Shown here: positions 7,178-17,447 of the stretch, piece after piece
Position numbering within the stretch: position 1 is the stretch's first letter
Layout: each line of letters starts with the position of its first letter
The notes under the pieces: generated by a model
Told to the model about the DNA's origin: nothing
Databases searched by the model: none
Seen by the model: the letters and a program-made list of their open reading frames with translations, nothing else
Assembly: GCA_017986065.1 (NCBI GenBank)
Contig: JAGNWJ010000022.1
Location: 1 to 32,422, forward strand
DNA length: 32,422 nt
Direction of reading: 5' to 3'
DNA from: Rhizobacter sp.
Lineage (GTDB): Bacteria; Pseudomonadota; Gammaproteobacteria; Burkholderiales; Burkholderiaceae_C
Position numbers and translations under genes: made by a program

Positions 7178-8014
7178 ACGCCTTGATGGTGAACTCGGAG
7201 CCGCGCACGAGCGTGCATGAATGGCGTCGGCAGAACCGAGTTGCTCGTGCAAGGCGACAACACCACCGATCATGATCAGTGCAGGCGCCCTCACATCGTG
7301 CACCAGCGCCAGGATCGGCAAGGTCTGAAGCGTGCCGGCCACCGTGCGCTGGCCGGGCAGCGTGGCGCGCTCGATCAGCGCGGCCGGTGTATCGGGACTG
7401 GAACCATGCGCGATAAGCTGTGCGCAGATCACGGGCAGCGTTCCGACACCCATGTAGATGACGAGCGTCTGGCCCGGCCGCGCCAGCATCGGCCAGTCGA
7501 GATCCACCACACTCTCGTTTCCCTGCGAGCGCAGATGGCCGGTGACGAACACCAGCGCACCCGCATGGTCGCGGTGTGTCAGCGGAATGCCGGCACAGGC
7601 CGCCGCACCCTGCGCCGCGCTGATGCCAGGGATGACCTCGAACGGGATCCCGTTCGCCACAAGCGCCTGCACCTCCTCGCCTCCGCGTCCGAAGATGTAA
7701 GGGTCACCGCCCTTGAGTCGAAGCACCGGTCGGCCGCTGCGGGCCAGGCGCACCATCATGTCGATGATCCCGCCCTGCGTCAGCGTGTGGTGGCCGGACT
7801 CCTTGCCCACATAGATGCGGTCAGCGGCGCGCGGAACCAGGTCAAGCACCTGCTTGCCGACGAGGTGGTCGTACATCACCAGATGCGACGCCTGCAGTGC
7901 CTTGGCGGCTTTCAACGTCAGCAGGTCCGGGTCACCAGGACCGGCGCCGACCAGCGTGACCTTGGCGGTGCGAACGACGTCGGTGAACTGCAGCGGTTCG
8001 TTCAGCAGGCTCAT
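7172..8014 (-). CDS. nirE: Uroporphyrinogen-III C-methyltransferase (heme d1 pathway)
   Basis: The enzyme methylates uroporphyrinogen III twice with S-adenosylmethionine to give precorrin-2, the first committed step towards heme d1. The 280-residue sequence has the family motifs in order: VTLVGAGPGDPDLLTLKA, VYDHLV-type segment (MYDHLVG), RLKGGDPYIFGRGGEE, EVIPGISAA, PLTHRDHA, and the closing PALIMIGGVV. The ATG at 8012-8014 has GGAG ten bases upstream. An earlier in-frame start at 8095 would fall inside the Dnr box and is rejected. The gene stands alone on the minus strand, back to back with nirS, and the shared region holds a Dnr box. The context makes the heme d1 role (nirE) more likely than siroheme or cobalamin synthesis (cobA/cysG). 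Confidence 0.92.
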   Translation of the reverse strand: MSLLNEPLQFTDVVRTAKVTLVGAGPGDPDLLTLKAAKALQASHLVMYDHLVGKQVLDLVPRAADRIYVGKESGHHTLTQGGIIDMMVRLARSGRPVLRLKGGDPYIFGRGGEEVQALVANGIPFEVIPGISAAQGAAACAGIPLTHRDHAGALVFVTGHLRSQGNESVVDLDWPMLARPGQTLVIYMGVGTLPVICAQLIAHGSSPDTPAALIERATLPGQRTVAGTLQTLPILALVHDVRAPALIMIGGVVALHEQLGSADAIHARSCAAPSSPSRRS

Positions 8015-8052
8015 CGTGCGCACTCCGGGACATCTGTCTTGGGCATGGGTCG

Positions 8053-9948
<1,896 letters not shown>

Positions 9949-9958
9949 AGGAACCATC

Positions 9959-10279
9959 ATGACCCTGAAGACAACCTCATCGATCGTCATCGCGGCTGTT
10001 CTGGCGCTGGCGTCTTCCGGTGCCTGGGCCGACACCGAGGAAGCCATGACCAAGGCCGGCTGCTTAGCCTGCCATGCGAAGGACAAGAAGATCGTCGGTC
10101 CGTCGTTCAAGGACATCGCCACCAAGTACAAGGGTCAGGACGTGACGGCCAAGCTGATGGAGAAGGTTCGCAAGGGCGGCTCCGGCAGCTTCGGTCCGGT
10201 GCCGATGGCGCCGAACGGCGTTGACAAGATCAGCGACACCGACCTGAAGGCGGCGGTCGAGATGATCCTGAAGTCATGA
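9959..10279 (+). CDS. nirM: Cytochrome c551-type electron donor
   Basis: This 106-residue secreted protein has a signal peptide ending at AWA, a single heme site CLACH (residues 35-39) and a Met ligand in PVPMAPN (Met 83). The pattern is that of the small class I cytochromes c551/c552 that carry electrons to NirS in the periplasm. An AAGGA ribosome site precedes the ATG at 9959. It lies ten bases after nirS and 25 before nirC, so co-transcription is near certain. Confidence 0.93.
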   Translation: MTLKTTSSIVIAAVLALASSGAWADTEEAMTKAGCLACHAKDKKIVGPSFKDIATKYKGQDVTAKLMEKVRKGGSGSFGPVPMAPNGVDKISDTDLKAAVEMILKS

Positions 10280-10304
10280 TGTTCTGAAGCTCACGGAGTC
10301 GGGA

Positions 10305-10637
10305 GTGCGAGCCGCGTCGCTGCTGGTCACGTTTCTGGTGACCCAGTGCGTTGCGGCCCAATCCATTCCGCCCCCCCGTCAGGCCGAGCTGGTGCGCATG
10401 GTCCGGCAGGACTGCGGCTCCTGTCACGGCATGCGCCTCACGGGTGGTCTCGGGCCGGCATTGACCCGTGAAGCACTGGTGGACAAGGCACCGGCGGTGT
10501 TGGCGGCCACCGTCCTGAACGGACGACCCGGCACCCCCATGCCGGGCTGGCGCGCGATGCTCAATGAAGGCGAAGCTCAGTGGATCGCCGAGCAGCTCTC
10601 CGCCGGCTTCCCGGAAGAACGAAGGAGTCGGCCATGA
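10305..10637 (+). CDS. nirC: NirC-like cytochrome c55x
   Basis: This is a 110-residue monoheme cytochrome c with a short signal peptide (to VAAQS), heme site CGSCH (37-41) and a likely Met ligand in GTPMPGW (Met 79). NirC-type cytochromes can donate electrons to NirS and are linked to heme d1 maturation. The start is a GTG with CGGAG seven bases upstream; no ATG fits. The stop overlaps the nirF start as ATGA, which points to translational coupling. Confidence 0.88.
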   Translation: MRAASLLVTFLVTQCVAAQSIPPPRQAELVRMVRQDCGSCHGMRLTGGLGPALTREALVDKAPAVLAATVLNGRPGTPMPGWRAMLNEGEAQWIAEQLSAGFPEERRSRP

Positions 10638-11824
10638 GACGGCGTAATCTGCTTGCCGCACTCGGCGCTGCACCGATCTCGGCGCTGGGAGGCTGCACCA
10701 CGACGCCGGCGACCGCACCCGTCGGCACCGGGGATCTCGGCGTCGTGGTCGAGCGCGCGGCCGGCACGCTGGCCGTCGTGAACACCAGTTCGCGCACACT
10801 GCTGGGCGAGGTGTCGGGGCTGGGCGATCTTTCGCATGCATCGGTCGTGTTCTCGCGCGACGGAGCCACCGTCTACGTGTTCGGACGCGATGGCGCTCTG
10901 AGCACCGTCAATCTGCTGACGAGACGCGTCGAGGCACGCATTCAGCAGGCTGGAAACTCGATCGGCGGCGCCATCTCTCAGGACGGCTCACTGGTCGCGG
11001 CGCAGAACTACGCACCAGGTGGCATCAAGGTGTTCGATTCCAGAAGCCTGAAGCTGGTGGCGGACATCCCGGCCGATGTCGGTGAGGGCAGGCTGTCCCG
11101 CGTGGTCGGCTTGGCCGACCTGCCGGGGCAGCGCTTCATCTATTCCCTGTTCGATGCCGACGCGATCTGGATTGCCGACATCTCGGATCGCTCACGTCCC
11201 GCATTGACGAAGATTGAAGGCATCGGTCACCAGCCCTATGACGGGCTCGTCACCCCCGACGGCCGGTACTACATCGCCGGGCTGTTTGGCGAGGACGGGT
11301 TGGCACTTGTCGATCTGTGGGACGAATCGCCTCAAGCGCGGCGCATCCTCGCCGGGTACGGCCGCGGCGAGCAGCCGCTGCCGGTCTACAAGATGCCCCA
11401 TCTGCGCGGCTGGGCGATAGCCGGACGTCTTGCATACCTGCCAGCCATCGGCCGGCACGAGGTGCTCGTGGTCGATACCGCGACGTGGCAGGAAGTCGAT
11501 CGCATAGCCGTCGCCGGTCAACCGGTGTTCGTGATCGCGCGACCGGACGCGCGCCAGGTCTGGGTCAACTTCGCGGTGCCCGACTACGACCGCGTGCAGG
11601 TCATCGACACCGTATCGAACCGCATCGTGCGCACGCTGGAGCCGGGCAAGGCCGTCCTGCACATGGAGTTCACGCCGCGCGGCGAAGCGGTGTGGATCAG
11701 TTCACGCGACGCCAATCGCGTGTCGGTGATCGACACGCAGCGCTTCGAGACCCTGGCCACGCTCGAAATCGACTCGCCGAGCGGCGTCTTCTTCACCAGC
11801 CGCGCAGCGCGCATCGGGTTCTAG
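10634..11824 (+). CDS. nirF: NirF, heme d1 biosynthesis lipoprotein
   Basis: NirF is a periplasmic propeller protein related to the d1 domain of NirS; it takes part in a late step of heme d1 synthesis (dihydro-heme d1 handling). The 396-residue protein has a lipobox, SALGGC, after a twin-arginine-like MRRRNLL start, so it is probably a lipoprotein anchored by Cys 20. Propeller repeats such as FSRDGATVYVFGRDG and FTPRGEAVWISSRDANRVSVID are visible. No cytochrome c motif is present, which separates it from NirS and NirN. The start overlaps nirC by four bases, and nirDL begins one base after its stop. Confidence 0.93.
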   Translation: MRRRNLLAALGAAPISALGGCTTTPATAPVGTGDLGVVVERAAGTLAVVNTSSRTLLGEVSGLGDLSHASVVFSRDGATVYVFGRDGALSTVNLLTRRVEARIQQAGNSIGGAISQDGSLVAAQNYAPGGIKVFDSRSLKLVADIPADVGEGRLSRVVGLADLPGQRFIYSLFDADAIWIADISDRSRPALTKIEGIGHQPYDGLVTPDGRYYIAGLFGEDGLALVDLWDESPQARRILAGYGRGEQPLPVYKMPHLRGWAIAGRLAYLPAIGRHEVLVVDTATWQEVDRIAVAGQPVFVIARPDARQVWVNFAVPDYDRVQVIDTVSNRIVRTLEPGKAVLHMEFTPRGEAVWISSRDANRVSVIDTQRFETLATLEIDSPSGVFFTSRAARIGF

Positions 11825-11825
11825 C

Positions 11826-12824
11826 GTGGACAGGCCCGCCCTCCCCGACCTGCGCTTCGCGTTGCTCAACGACTGGCAGCGCGGCTTCCCGATCGTCGAT
11901 GAACCCTTCGCCGAAATCGGCGACGCGTGTGGTGTCGATGAAGCCGCCGTGCTCGACCACTACCGCAGGCTGCTGCACGACGGCTCCATCAGCCGCATCG
12001 GCGGCGTGTGGGGTGCGGGGGCCGGCGGGGCCGCCCTGCTGTGCGCCTTCTCGGTGCCGGAGTCGCGGCTCGAAGCGGTGGCAGAACAAGTGTCAGCGCA
12101 TCCGGGCGTGAATCACAACTACGAACGCGAGCACCACCACAACCTGTGGTTCGTGATCACGGGGCGCGACGCGCGAGCGGTGGCGGGGGCCGTGGATGCG
12201 CTCGAGAGTCAGACCGGCTGCCGGGCACTGCGCATGCGAATGAGATGCGCCTACCGTATCGACCTCGGGTTCGACCTGCGAAATGAACTGGCCGCAAGCG
12301 GCCGTGCGCCGACGCGCCGCGTAACGCCGGTGGACGACGCTGATGCCCCGCTCGCAGCACTTGTGGAGGACGGACTGCCTCTGGTTGCGCGCCCGTTCGA
12401 CCATTGGAGTGATGCGCTGAACCGGCCCCGCAAGCAGGTACTGGCCACCGTGCAGCGCTGGGTGCAGCAAGGCACGCTACGGCGCTTCGGTGCGATCGTT
12501 CGCCATCACGAGGCGGGATTTGCACACAACGCGATGACGGTGTTCGACGTCCCCGACAGCCAGGTCGATCACTGCGGCGCCATGCTCGCAAGCCAGCGCG
12601 GGGTGACGCTGGCCTACCGGCGTGAACGGGCAGATGGCTGGCCGTACAACCTCTACTGCATGGTCCACGGACGCGACCGCAGCGCAGTGCGTTCGGCGAT
12701 CGCCTCGGCGATCGAGTGCTGCGGACTCGACGCGCAGCCGCATGCGGTCCTTTTCAGTCGGCGCCGCTTCAAGCAGGTCGGCGCACGATATTTCAGCGGC
12801 CTGTCCGCAGGTGTTCTGGCATGA
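11826..12824 (+). CDS. nirDL: NirDL, fused siroheme decarboxylase subunits
   Basis: NirD and NirL are fused in one 332-residue protein, as in several betaproteobacteria. Together with NirG and NirH it decarboxylates siroheme at the C12 and C18 acetates to give didecarboxysiroheme, a heme d1 precursor, in the cytoplasm. Each half has an AsnC/Lrp-like winged helix and a ferredoxin-like domain. The first half has GVNHNYEREHHHNLWFVITG, the second has GVTLAYRRERADGWPYNLYC. The GTG start lies one base after the nirF stop, and the stop overlaps the nirG start (ATGA). Confidence 0.93.
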   Translation: MDRPALPDLRFALLNDWQRGFPIVDEPFAEIGDACGVDEAAVLDHYRRLLHDGSISRIGGVWGAGAGGAALLCAFSVPESRLEAVAEQVSAHPGVNHNYEREHHHNLWFVITGRDARAVAGAVDALESQTGCRALRMRMRCAYRIDLGFDLRNELAASGRAPTRRVTPVDDADAPLAALVEDGLPLVARPFDHWSDALNRPRKQVLATVQRWVQQGTLRRFGAIVRHHEAGFAHNAMTVFDVPDSQVDHCGAMLASQRGVTLAYRRERADGWPYNLYCMVHGRDRSAVRSAIASAIECCGLDAQPHAVLFSRRRFKQVGARYFSGLSAGVLA

Positions 12825-13309
12825 GCCGAGTTGAGACCTTGCCCGGCCTGAGTCCTCGCGATGCGAGGCTCGTAGCTCGACTGCACGGCGACCTGCCGTT
12901 GATCGATCGCCCGTTCGCGGCGGTGGGTTCCGAGCTCGGCATGGACGAGGACGAGGTGCTGGAGCGACTGCGCAGACTGCTCACACAAGGCGCGCTGACA
13001 CGGTTCGGCCCGCTGGTGCAGATCGAGCGTGCCGGCGGGCGTTTCGTGCTGGCCGCGCTCGAGGTTCCCGAGGTGCGCTTCGACGAGGTTGCCGCACTCG
13101 TCAATGCCTTGCCCGAGGTCGCGCACAACTACCGGCGCGAGCACGCCTTCAACATGTGGTTCGTGGTGGCCGCCGAGCATGCCGACCAGGCCGACGTGGT
13201 GCTGGCCCGCGTGGCCGATCTGACGGGGTTTGCCGTGCACGCGTTTCCGAAGGAGCGTGAGTACTTCGTCGAGCTGAGGTTGCCGGTGCGTCAGGCGCCG
13301 GTGGGTTGA
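12821..13309 (+). CDS. nirG: NirG siroheme decarboxylase subunit
   Basis: This 162-residue AsnC/Lrp-like protein is homologous to the first half of NirDL: RFGPLVQIERAGG, then EVAHNYRREHAFNMWFVVAA. The HNYRREH stretch is shared with NirD and contains residues implicated in siroheme decarboxylation. It overlaps nirDL by four bases, and nirH begins two bases after its stop. The match to the NirD half rather than the L/H half supports the NirG assignment. Confidence 0.9.
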   Translation: MSRVETLPGLSPRDARLVARLHGDLPLIDRPFAAVGSELGMDEDEVLERLRRLLTQGALTRFGPLVQIERAGGRFVLAALEVPEVRFDEVAALVNALPEVAHNYRREHAFNMWFVVAAEHADQADVVLARVADLTGFAVHAFPKEREYFVELRLPVRQAPVG

Positions 13310-13310
13310 C

Positions 13311-13793
13311 ATGGCACTCGATGAGTTCGACCGCCGCCTGATCGCCGCCACGCAAAGCGGCCTGCCACTGGTGCCGCGTCCCTATGAAGCGGTGGGTGCA
13401 GTGCTCGGCGTCAGTGGCAAGTTGGTGCGCGAGCGCTTCGCGCAGTTGCTGGCCAGCGGCGTGATCCGCCGCATCGGTGCGGTGCCCAATCACTACCGGC
13501 TCGGCTATGTCGCCAACGGCATGACGGTGTGGGACGTGGAAGACGCTCGCGTCGACGAGCTCGGTGCCCGGGTCGGCGCGCTGCCCGGCGTGAGTCACTG
13601 CTACCGCCGCCCACGCGAGTTGCCGCGCTGGCCCTACAACCTGTTTGCGATGCTGCACGGGCATACGCGCGACGAGGTCGAGTGCCAGCGCATCGAGGTG
13701 CGTGCCCTGCTCGGCGACGCCTGCCGCGCCGACGCGGTGCTGTACTCGACCGCCATCCTGAAGAAGACGGGCCTGCGCCTGTCCGGAGACTGA
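13311..13793 (+). CDS. nirH: NirH siroheme decarboxylase subunit
   Basis: This 160-residue AsnC/Lrp-like protein resembles the second half of NirDL: RRIGAVPNHYRLGYVANGMTVWDV, then GVSHCYRRPRELPRWPYNLF. The WPYNLF motif marks the NirL/NirH type. It should pair with NirG or NirDL in the siroheme decarboxylase complex. The order D-L-G-H is standard. The start is two bases after the nirG stop and the stop lies five bases before nirJ. Confidence 0.9.
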   Translation: MALDEFDRRLIAATQSGLPLVPRPYEAVGAVLGVSGKLVRERFAQLLASGVIRRIGAVPNHYRLGYVANGMTVWDVEDARVDELGARVGALPGVSHCYRRPRELPRWPYNLFAMLHGHTRDEVECQRIEVRALLGDACRADAVLYSTAILKKTGLRLSGD

Positions 13794-13798
13794 ACCCC

Positions 13799-15004
13799 AT
13801 GTTTCGCGTTTCTCAATTCATGCGCCTGATCGCAGACGCCGAACGCACCGGTGCGATGGCCCCGGCACGACCGGCCAGACCTTCAGGGCCGGTCGTGATC
13901 TGGAACCTGATCCGCCGCTGCAACCTGACCTGCAAGCACTGTTACGCGCTGTCGGCCGACCACGACTATGCGGGCGAGTTGTCGAACTCCGAGGTGTGCA
14001 CGGTGATGGACGATCTGAAGGCGTTCAAGGTGCCGGTGCTGATCCTCTCGGGCGGCGAGCCGCTCCTGCGGCCCGACCTGTTCGAGATCGCCGCGCGAGC
14101 GAAAGCGATGCGCTTCTACGTCGGCCTGTCGACCAACGGCACGCTGATCGACGAATCGATGGCCGACCGTGTGGCGGCGGCCGGCTTCGACTACGTCGGC
14201 ATCAGTCTCGACGGCCTTGCGGCGACGCACGACAAGTTTCGGCGGCTCGAGGGCGCGTTCGATCGCAGCCTCGCCGCGGTGCAGTTGCTGCGCGCGCATG
14301 GTGTCAAGGTCGGCCTGCGCTTCACGATGACGGCGATGAACTCCCACGACTTGCCGGCGCTGCTGCAACTGATGCGCGACGAGCAGGTCGACAAGTTCTA
14401 TTTCTCGCACTTGAACTACGCCGGGCGCGGCAACATCCACCGCGCCAAGGACGCGCAGTTCGCGGCCACGCGCGATGCGCTCGACCTGCTTTTCGAGCGC
14501 GCCTGGCAGTCCGTGTGGGAAGGCCGCGGCGAAGAGTACGTGACCGGCAACAACGACGCCGACGGGCCCTACCTGCTGGGATGGGTGGCTCGCCGCTTTC
14601 CGCAGTGGCACGGCGCGCTGCGTGAGCACCTCGTTGCATGGGGCGGCAATTCGAGCGGCGTGAACGTGGCCAACATCGACAACCTCGGCAACGTGCATCC
14701 CGACACGATGTGGTGGCACCACACGCTGGGCAATGTGCGCGAGCGTCCGTTCTCGGTGATCTGGTCCGATGTGTCCGAGCCGCTGATGGCCGGGCTGAAG
14801 ACTCACCCGCGACCGGTCGAAGGGCGTTGCGCAAAGTGTGCGCACCTCGACCTCTGTGGCGGCAACACCCGCGTGCGCGCGCAGCAGGTCACCGGCAACC
14901 CCTGGGCCGAAGACCCGGGCTGCTATCTCGACGACGCCGAGATCGGCGTCGCGGCCGGCCATGCGCACGTCGCGCTGACGCCCTTCGCGTACCAGGTGCA
15001 CTGA
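13799..15004 (+). CDS. nirJ: NirJ radical SAM enzyme of heme d1 synthesis
   Basis: NirJ removes the propionate side chains of didecarboxysiroheme during heme d1 formation. The 401-residue protein has the radical SAM motif CNLTCKHCY (Cys 41, 45, 48), the SAM-binding LSGGEPLLRPDLFEIA, and STNGTLID. The C-terminal SPASM-like cysteines are CAKCAHLDLCGG followed by the Cys of EDPGCYLDD, where a second [4Fe-4S] cluster is expected. The ATG lies five bases after the nirH stop; the frame is open further upstream, but that part is the shadow of nirH. Confidence 0.95.
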   Translation: MFRVSQFMRLIADAERTGAMAPARPARPSGPVVIWNLIRRCNLTCKHCYALSADHDYAGELSNSEVCTVMDDLKAFKVPVLILSGGEPLLRPDLFEIAARAKAMRFYVGLSTNGTLIDESMADRVAAAGFDYVGISLDGLAATHDKFRRLEGAFDRSLAAVQLLRAHGVKVGLRFTMTAMNSHDLPALLQLMRDEQVDKFYFSHLNYAGRGNIHRAKDAQFAATRDALDLLFERAWQSVWEGRGEEYVTGNNDADGPYLLGWVARRFPQWHGALREHLVAWGGNSSGVNVANIDNLGNVHPDTMWWHHTLGNVRERPFSVIWSDVSEPLMAGLKTHPRPVEGRCAKCAHLDLCGGNTRVRAQQVTGNPWAEDPGCYLDDAEIGVAAGHAHVALTPFAYQVH

Positions 15005-15006
15005 GC

Positions 15007-16581
15007 ATGCAACGGCATTTCGAGCGGCGCTGGTGCCTTGCGCTGGCCCTCGGCCTGCTGCTGGGCACCAGCGCGGCTCGTGCGGCAGAACCGGCGGCAC
15101 TTTTCGAACAGCACTGCGCCAGTTGCCACGGCCCGCAACGCACCGGTGCGATGGGCCCCGCGCTGCTCCCCGAAAGCCTGGAACGCCTGCGCCAGCCGGA
15201 GGCGCTGAAGGTCATCACGCAGGGCCGCGTTGCCACGCAGATGCCGGGCTTTCACGACAAGCTGGCGGCCGACGAGATCGCCGCACTGGCTCAGTGGATC
15301 TACACGCCGGTGCTGCCGACACCGCACTGGGACGAGGCGGACATTCGCAGCTCGCGCGTGCAGGTCGTCGATGCGACCACCCTGCCGAACAGACCGAAGT
15401 GGTCGGCCGACCCGATGAACCTGTTCGTCGTCGTCGAGGGCGGCGACCACCACGTCTCGCTGGTCGATGGAGATCGATTCGAAGCCATCCATCGCTTCGC
15501 CTCGCGCTATGCGCTGCACGGCGGTCCGAAGTTCACGCCCGACGGGCGCTTCGTGTTCTTCGGCTCACGCGATGGATGGATCACCAAGTACGACCTCTGG
15601 AACCTGACGATCGTAGCCGAGGTGCGCGCCGGCTTGAACATGCGAAATGTTGCTGTCAGCGGCGATGGTCGCTGGGTGATGGCAGCGAACTACCTGCCGC
15701 AGACACTCGAGTTGTTCGATGCCGACCTGAACCTGGTCAAGACCTTCTCCGCGACCACCCAGGACGGCAAGTCGCGCTCGAGGGTGTCGGCTGTCTACGA
15801 TGCCGCGCCACGGCACAGCTTCGTCGTCGCGATGAAGAACATCCCCGAGCTGTGGGAGATTTCCTACGACCCGAAGGCCGAACCCATCTTCGATGGCTAT
15901 GTGCATGACTACAAGATGGGCGAGAGCATCGCGAGGCCGGGTTACCTCGGCGTCAGGCGCACGCTTCTCGACGAACCGCTGGACGACTTCTTCTTCGACC
16001 AGAGCTACCGGCACGTCATCGGCGCGTCGCGACCCAAGGCCGATGGCCGTGCGAGCGCCCAGGTCGTCAACCTCGATATCCGGCTCAAGATCAGCGAACT
16101 GCCGATTGCCGGCATGCCGCATCTCGGATCGGGAATCACTTTCACGTGGAACGGCACGACGGTTCTCGCCAGCCCGAACCTGCGCGACGGCGCGCTGGAC
16201 GTTATCGACACGAAGACCTGGAAGCAGGTGAAGACCATCGCCACGCCCGGCCCGGGATTCTTCATGCGCAGCCACGAGGCAAGCCCTTATGCCTGGGTCG
16301 ACTCGATGATGAGCGCCACGGCGAAGGACACGCTGACCATCATCGACAAGCGCACCCTCGAGGCGGTGGCACAGGTGCGTGAGCCCGGTCGCACGCTGGC
16401 GCACGTCGAGTTCACGAAAGACGGCCGTTACGCGCTGGCCAGCCTGTGGGAAGACGACGGTGCGCTGATCGTCTACGACGCAGTCACGCTGAAGGAGGTC
16501 AAGCGCCTGCCGATGCGCAAGCCGGTGGGCAAGTACAACGTGTGGAACAAGATCACGCGTTCGGAAGGCACCTCGCATTGA
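15007..16581 (+). CDS. nirN: NirN, cytochrome cd1-like heme d1 dehydrogenase/chaperone
   Basis: NirN is a periplasmic NirS paralogue that oxidises dihydro-heme d1 to heme d1 and hands it to NirS. The 524-residue precursor has a signal peptide (to ARAAE), a cytochrome c motif CASCH (37-41), then a d1-type propeller with RYALHGGPKFTPDGRFVFFG and MRNVAVSGDGRWVMAANYLP. It is shorter than NirS and diverged from it. It starts two bases after the nirJ stop and is the last gene of the nir operon. The convergent dnr gene follows 75 bases later. Confidence 0.92.
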   Translation: MQRHFERRWCLALALGLLLGTSAARAAEPAALFEQHCASCHGPQRTGAMGPALLPESLERLRQPEALKVITQGRVATQMPGFHDKLAADEIAALAQWIYTPVLPTPHWDEADIRSSRVQVVDATTLPNRPKWSADPMNLFVVVEGGDHHVSLVDGDRFEAIHRFASRYALHGGPKFTPDGRFVFFGSRDGWITKYDLWNLTIVAEVRAGLNMRNVAVSGDGRWVMAANYLPQTLELFDADLNLVKTFSATTQDGKSRSRVSAVYDAAPRHSFVVAMKNIPELWEISYDPKAEPIFDGYVHDYKMGESIARPGYLGVRRTLLDEPLDDFFFDQSYRHVIGASRPKADGRASAQVVNLDIRLKISELPIAGMPHLGSGITFTWNGTTVLASPNLRDGALDVIDTKTWKQVKTIATPGPGFFMRSHEASPYAWVDSMMSATAKDTLTIIDKRTLEAVAQVREPGRTLAHVEFTKDGRYALASLWEDDGALIVYDAVTLKEVKRLPMRKPVGKYNVWNKITRSEGTSH

Positions 16582-16598
16582 GCCTGTCGATCGAGGGC

Positions 16599-16623
16599 TT
16601 CGAGCGATCCATCGCGTCTCGAA
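16599..16623. terminator. Imperfect hairpin between convergent nirN and dnr
   Basis: TTCGAGCGAT (16599-16608) pairs with ATCGC and CTCGAA (16611-16623) with a small bulge. It lies midway between the two convergent stops. No T-run follows on either strand, so a terminator role is a guess from position. Confidence 0.35.
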
Positions 16624-16656
16624 TGCGCCAGTGGGCATCAGGCCGCCCCCCACCGC

Positions 16657-17358
16657 TCAAGCCACCGGCTGATACCCCGACAGCCGCCTCGCATCGGGGA
16701 TGCGAATGTCGCGCTTGTCGATTTCGATCAGCCCGGCCGATTCGAGCTCGTGCAGCACGCGCGAAAAATACTCCGGCGTCAGCGACAGCAGAGACGCGAT
16801 GGTGGCCTTGCTGACCGGCAGCGACACGGTCAGCGAGCCACCCAGGGCGCCATCGGCGACATCCTGCCCGCGCAGCAGGTATCCGATCACGCGTTGCAGG
16901 CCGCTGTGAAGTGCGTTGGCCTCGACGTCATTCACCAAGCCATGTAGGCGACGCGAGATACCCGCCAGCATGCGCAGTGCGAAACGCGGGTCGTGCCCGA
17001 TCTCCGCGAGCACCGCCTGTTTGCCGACCGTCAGCAGCAGCGTGTCGGTCAGCGCCTGGGCATTGATGATGTAGGGCCTGCCGGTGAACATCAGCGCTTC
17101 GGCAAAGCTGCTGCCGGGGCCGATGAGGTCGATCACCTTTTCCTGCCCGGCTGGAGAGATCGCGTACAGCTTGACCTGCCCGATCACCGTGACATGAAAT
17201 TCCTCGCAAGGTTGGCCGACCCGAAACACCATGTCGCCCCGTGCCAGGCGGCGCACCTGACTGCCGTCAGCCAAGCGCTGCAGTTCGACCGAGTTCATGT
17301 CGCTGAACATCGGCAACACGGACAGATACCGCGGCATGTCGAAGGCTCTGGCGTCCAC
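16657..17358 (-). CDS. dnr: Dnr-type CRP/FNR family NO-responsive regulator
   Basis: The 233-residue protein has an N-terminal cyclic-nucleotide-binding-like sensor domain (GDMVFRVGQPCEEFHVTVIGQVKLYAIS) and a C-terminal helix-turn-helix (SKATIASLLSLTPEYFSRVLHELESAGLI). The recognition helix keeps the E..SR residues of FNR that read TTGA half-sites. Only one cysteine is present, so it lacks the FNR oxygen-sensing cluster. With the nir context this points to a heme-based NO sensor of the DNR class. The GTG at 17356-17358 has AGGAG seven bases upstream. It follows the ctaA-like gene on the same strand with an 89-base gap and is likely co-transcribed with it. Its targets are probably the two TTGA-N6-TCAA boxes in this window. 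Confidence 0.88.
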   Translation of the reverse strand: MDARAFDMPRYLSVLPMFSDMNSVELQRLADGSQVRRLARGDMVFRVGQPCEEFHVTVIGQVKLYAISPAGQEKVIDLIGPGSSFAEALMFTGRPYIINAQALTDTLLLTVGKQAVLAEIGHDPRFALRMLAGISRRLHGLVNDVEANALHSGLQRVIGYLLRGQDVADGALGGSLTVSLPVSKATIASLLSLTPEYFSRVLHELESAGLIEIDKRDIRIPDARRLSGYQPVA

Positions 17359-17447
17359 CGGGGGCTCCTGTGGCTGTTCGGGTGGGCGGATTCTCGGGGC
17401 GACCGCCAGACCAGCGTTTGATGCCCGTCAATGCGGCGCGCTTCGAA

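Noticed and set aside
7172..8014. cobA or cysG role for the methyltransferase
   Set aside because: The sequence cannot exclude it, but the back-to-back position with nirS and the shared Dnr box favour nirE.
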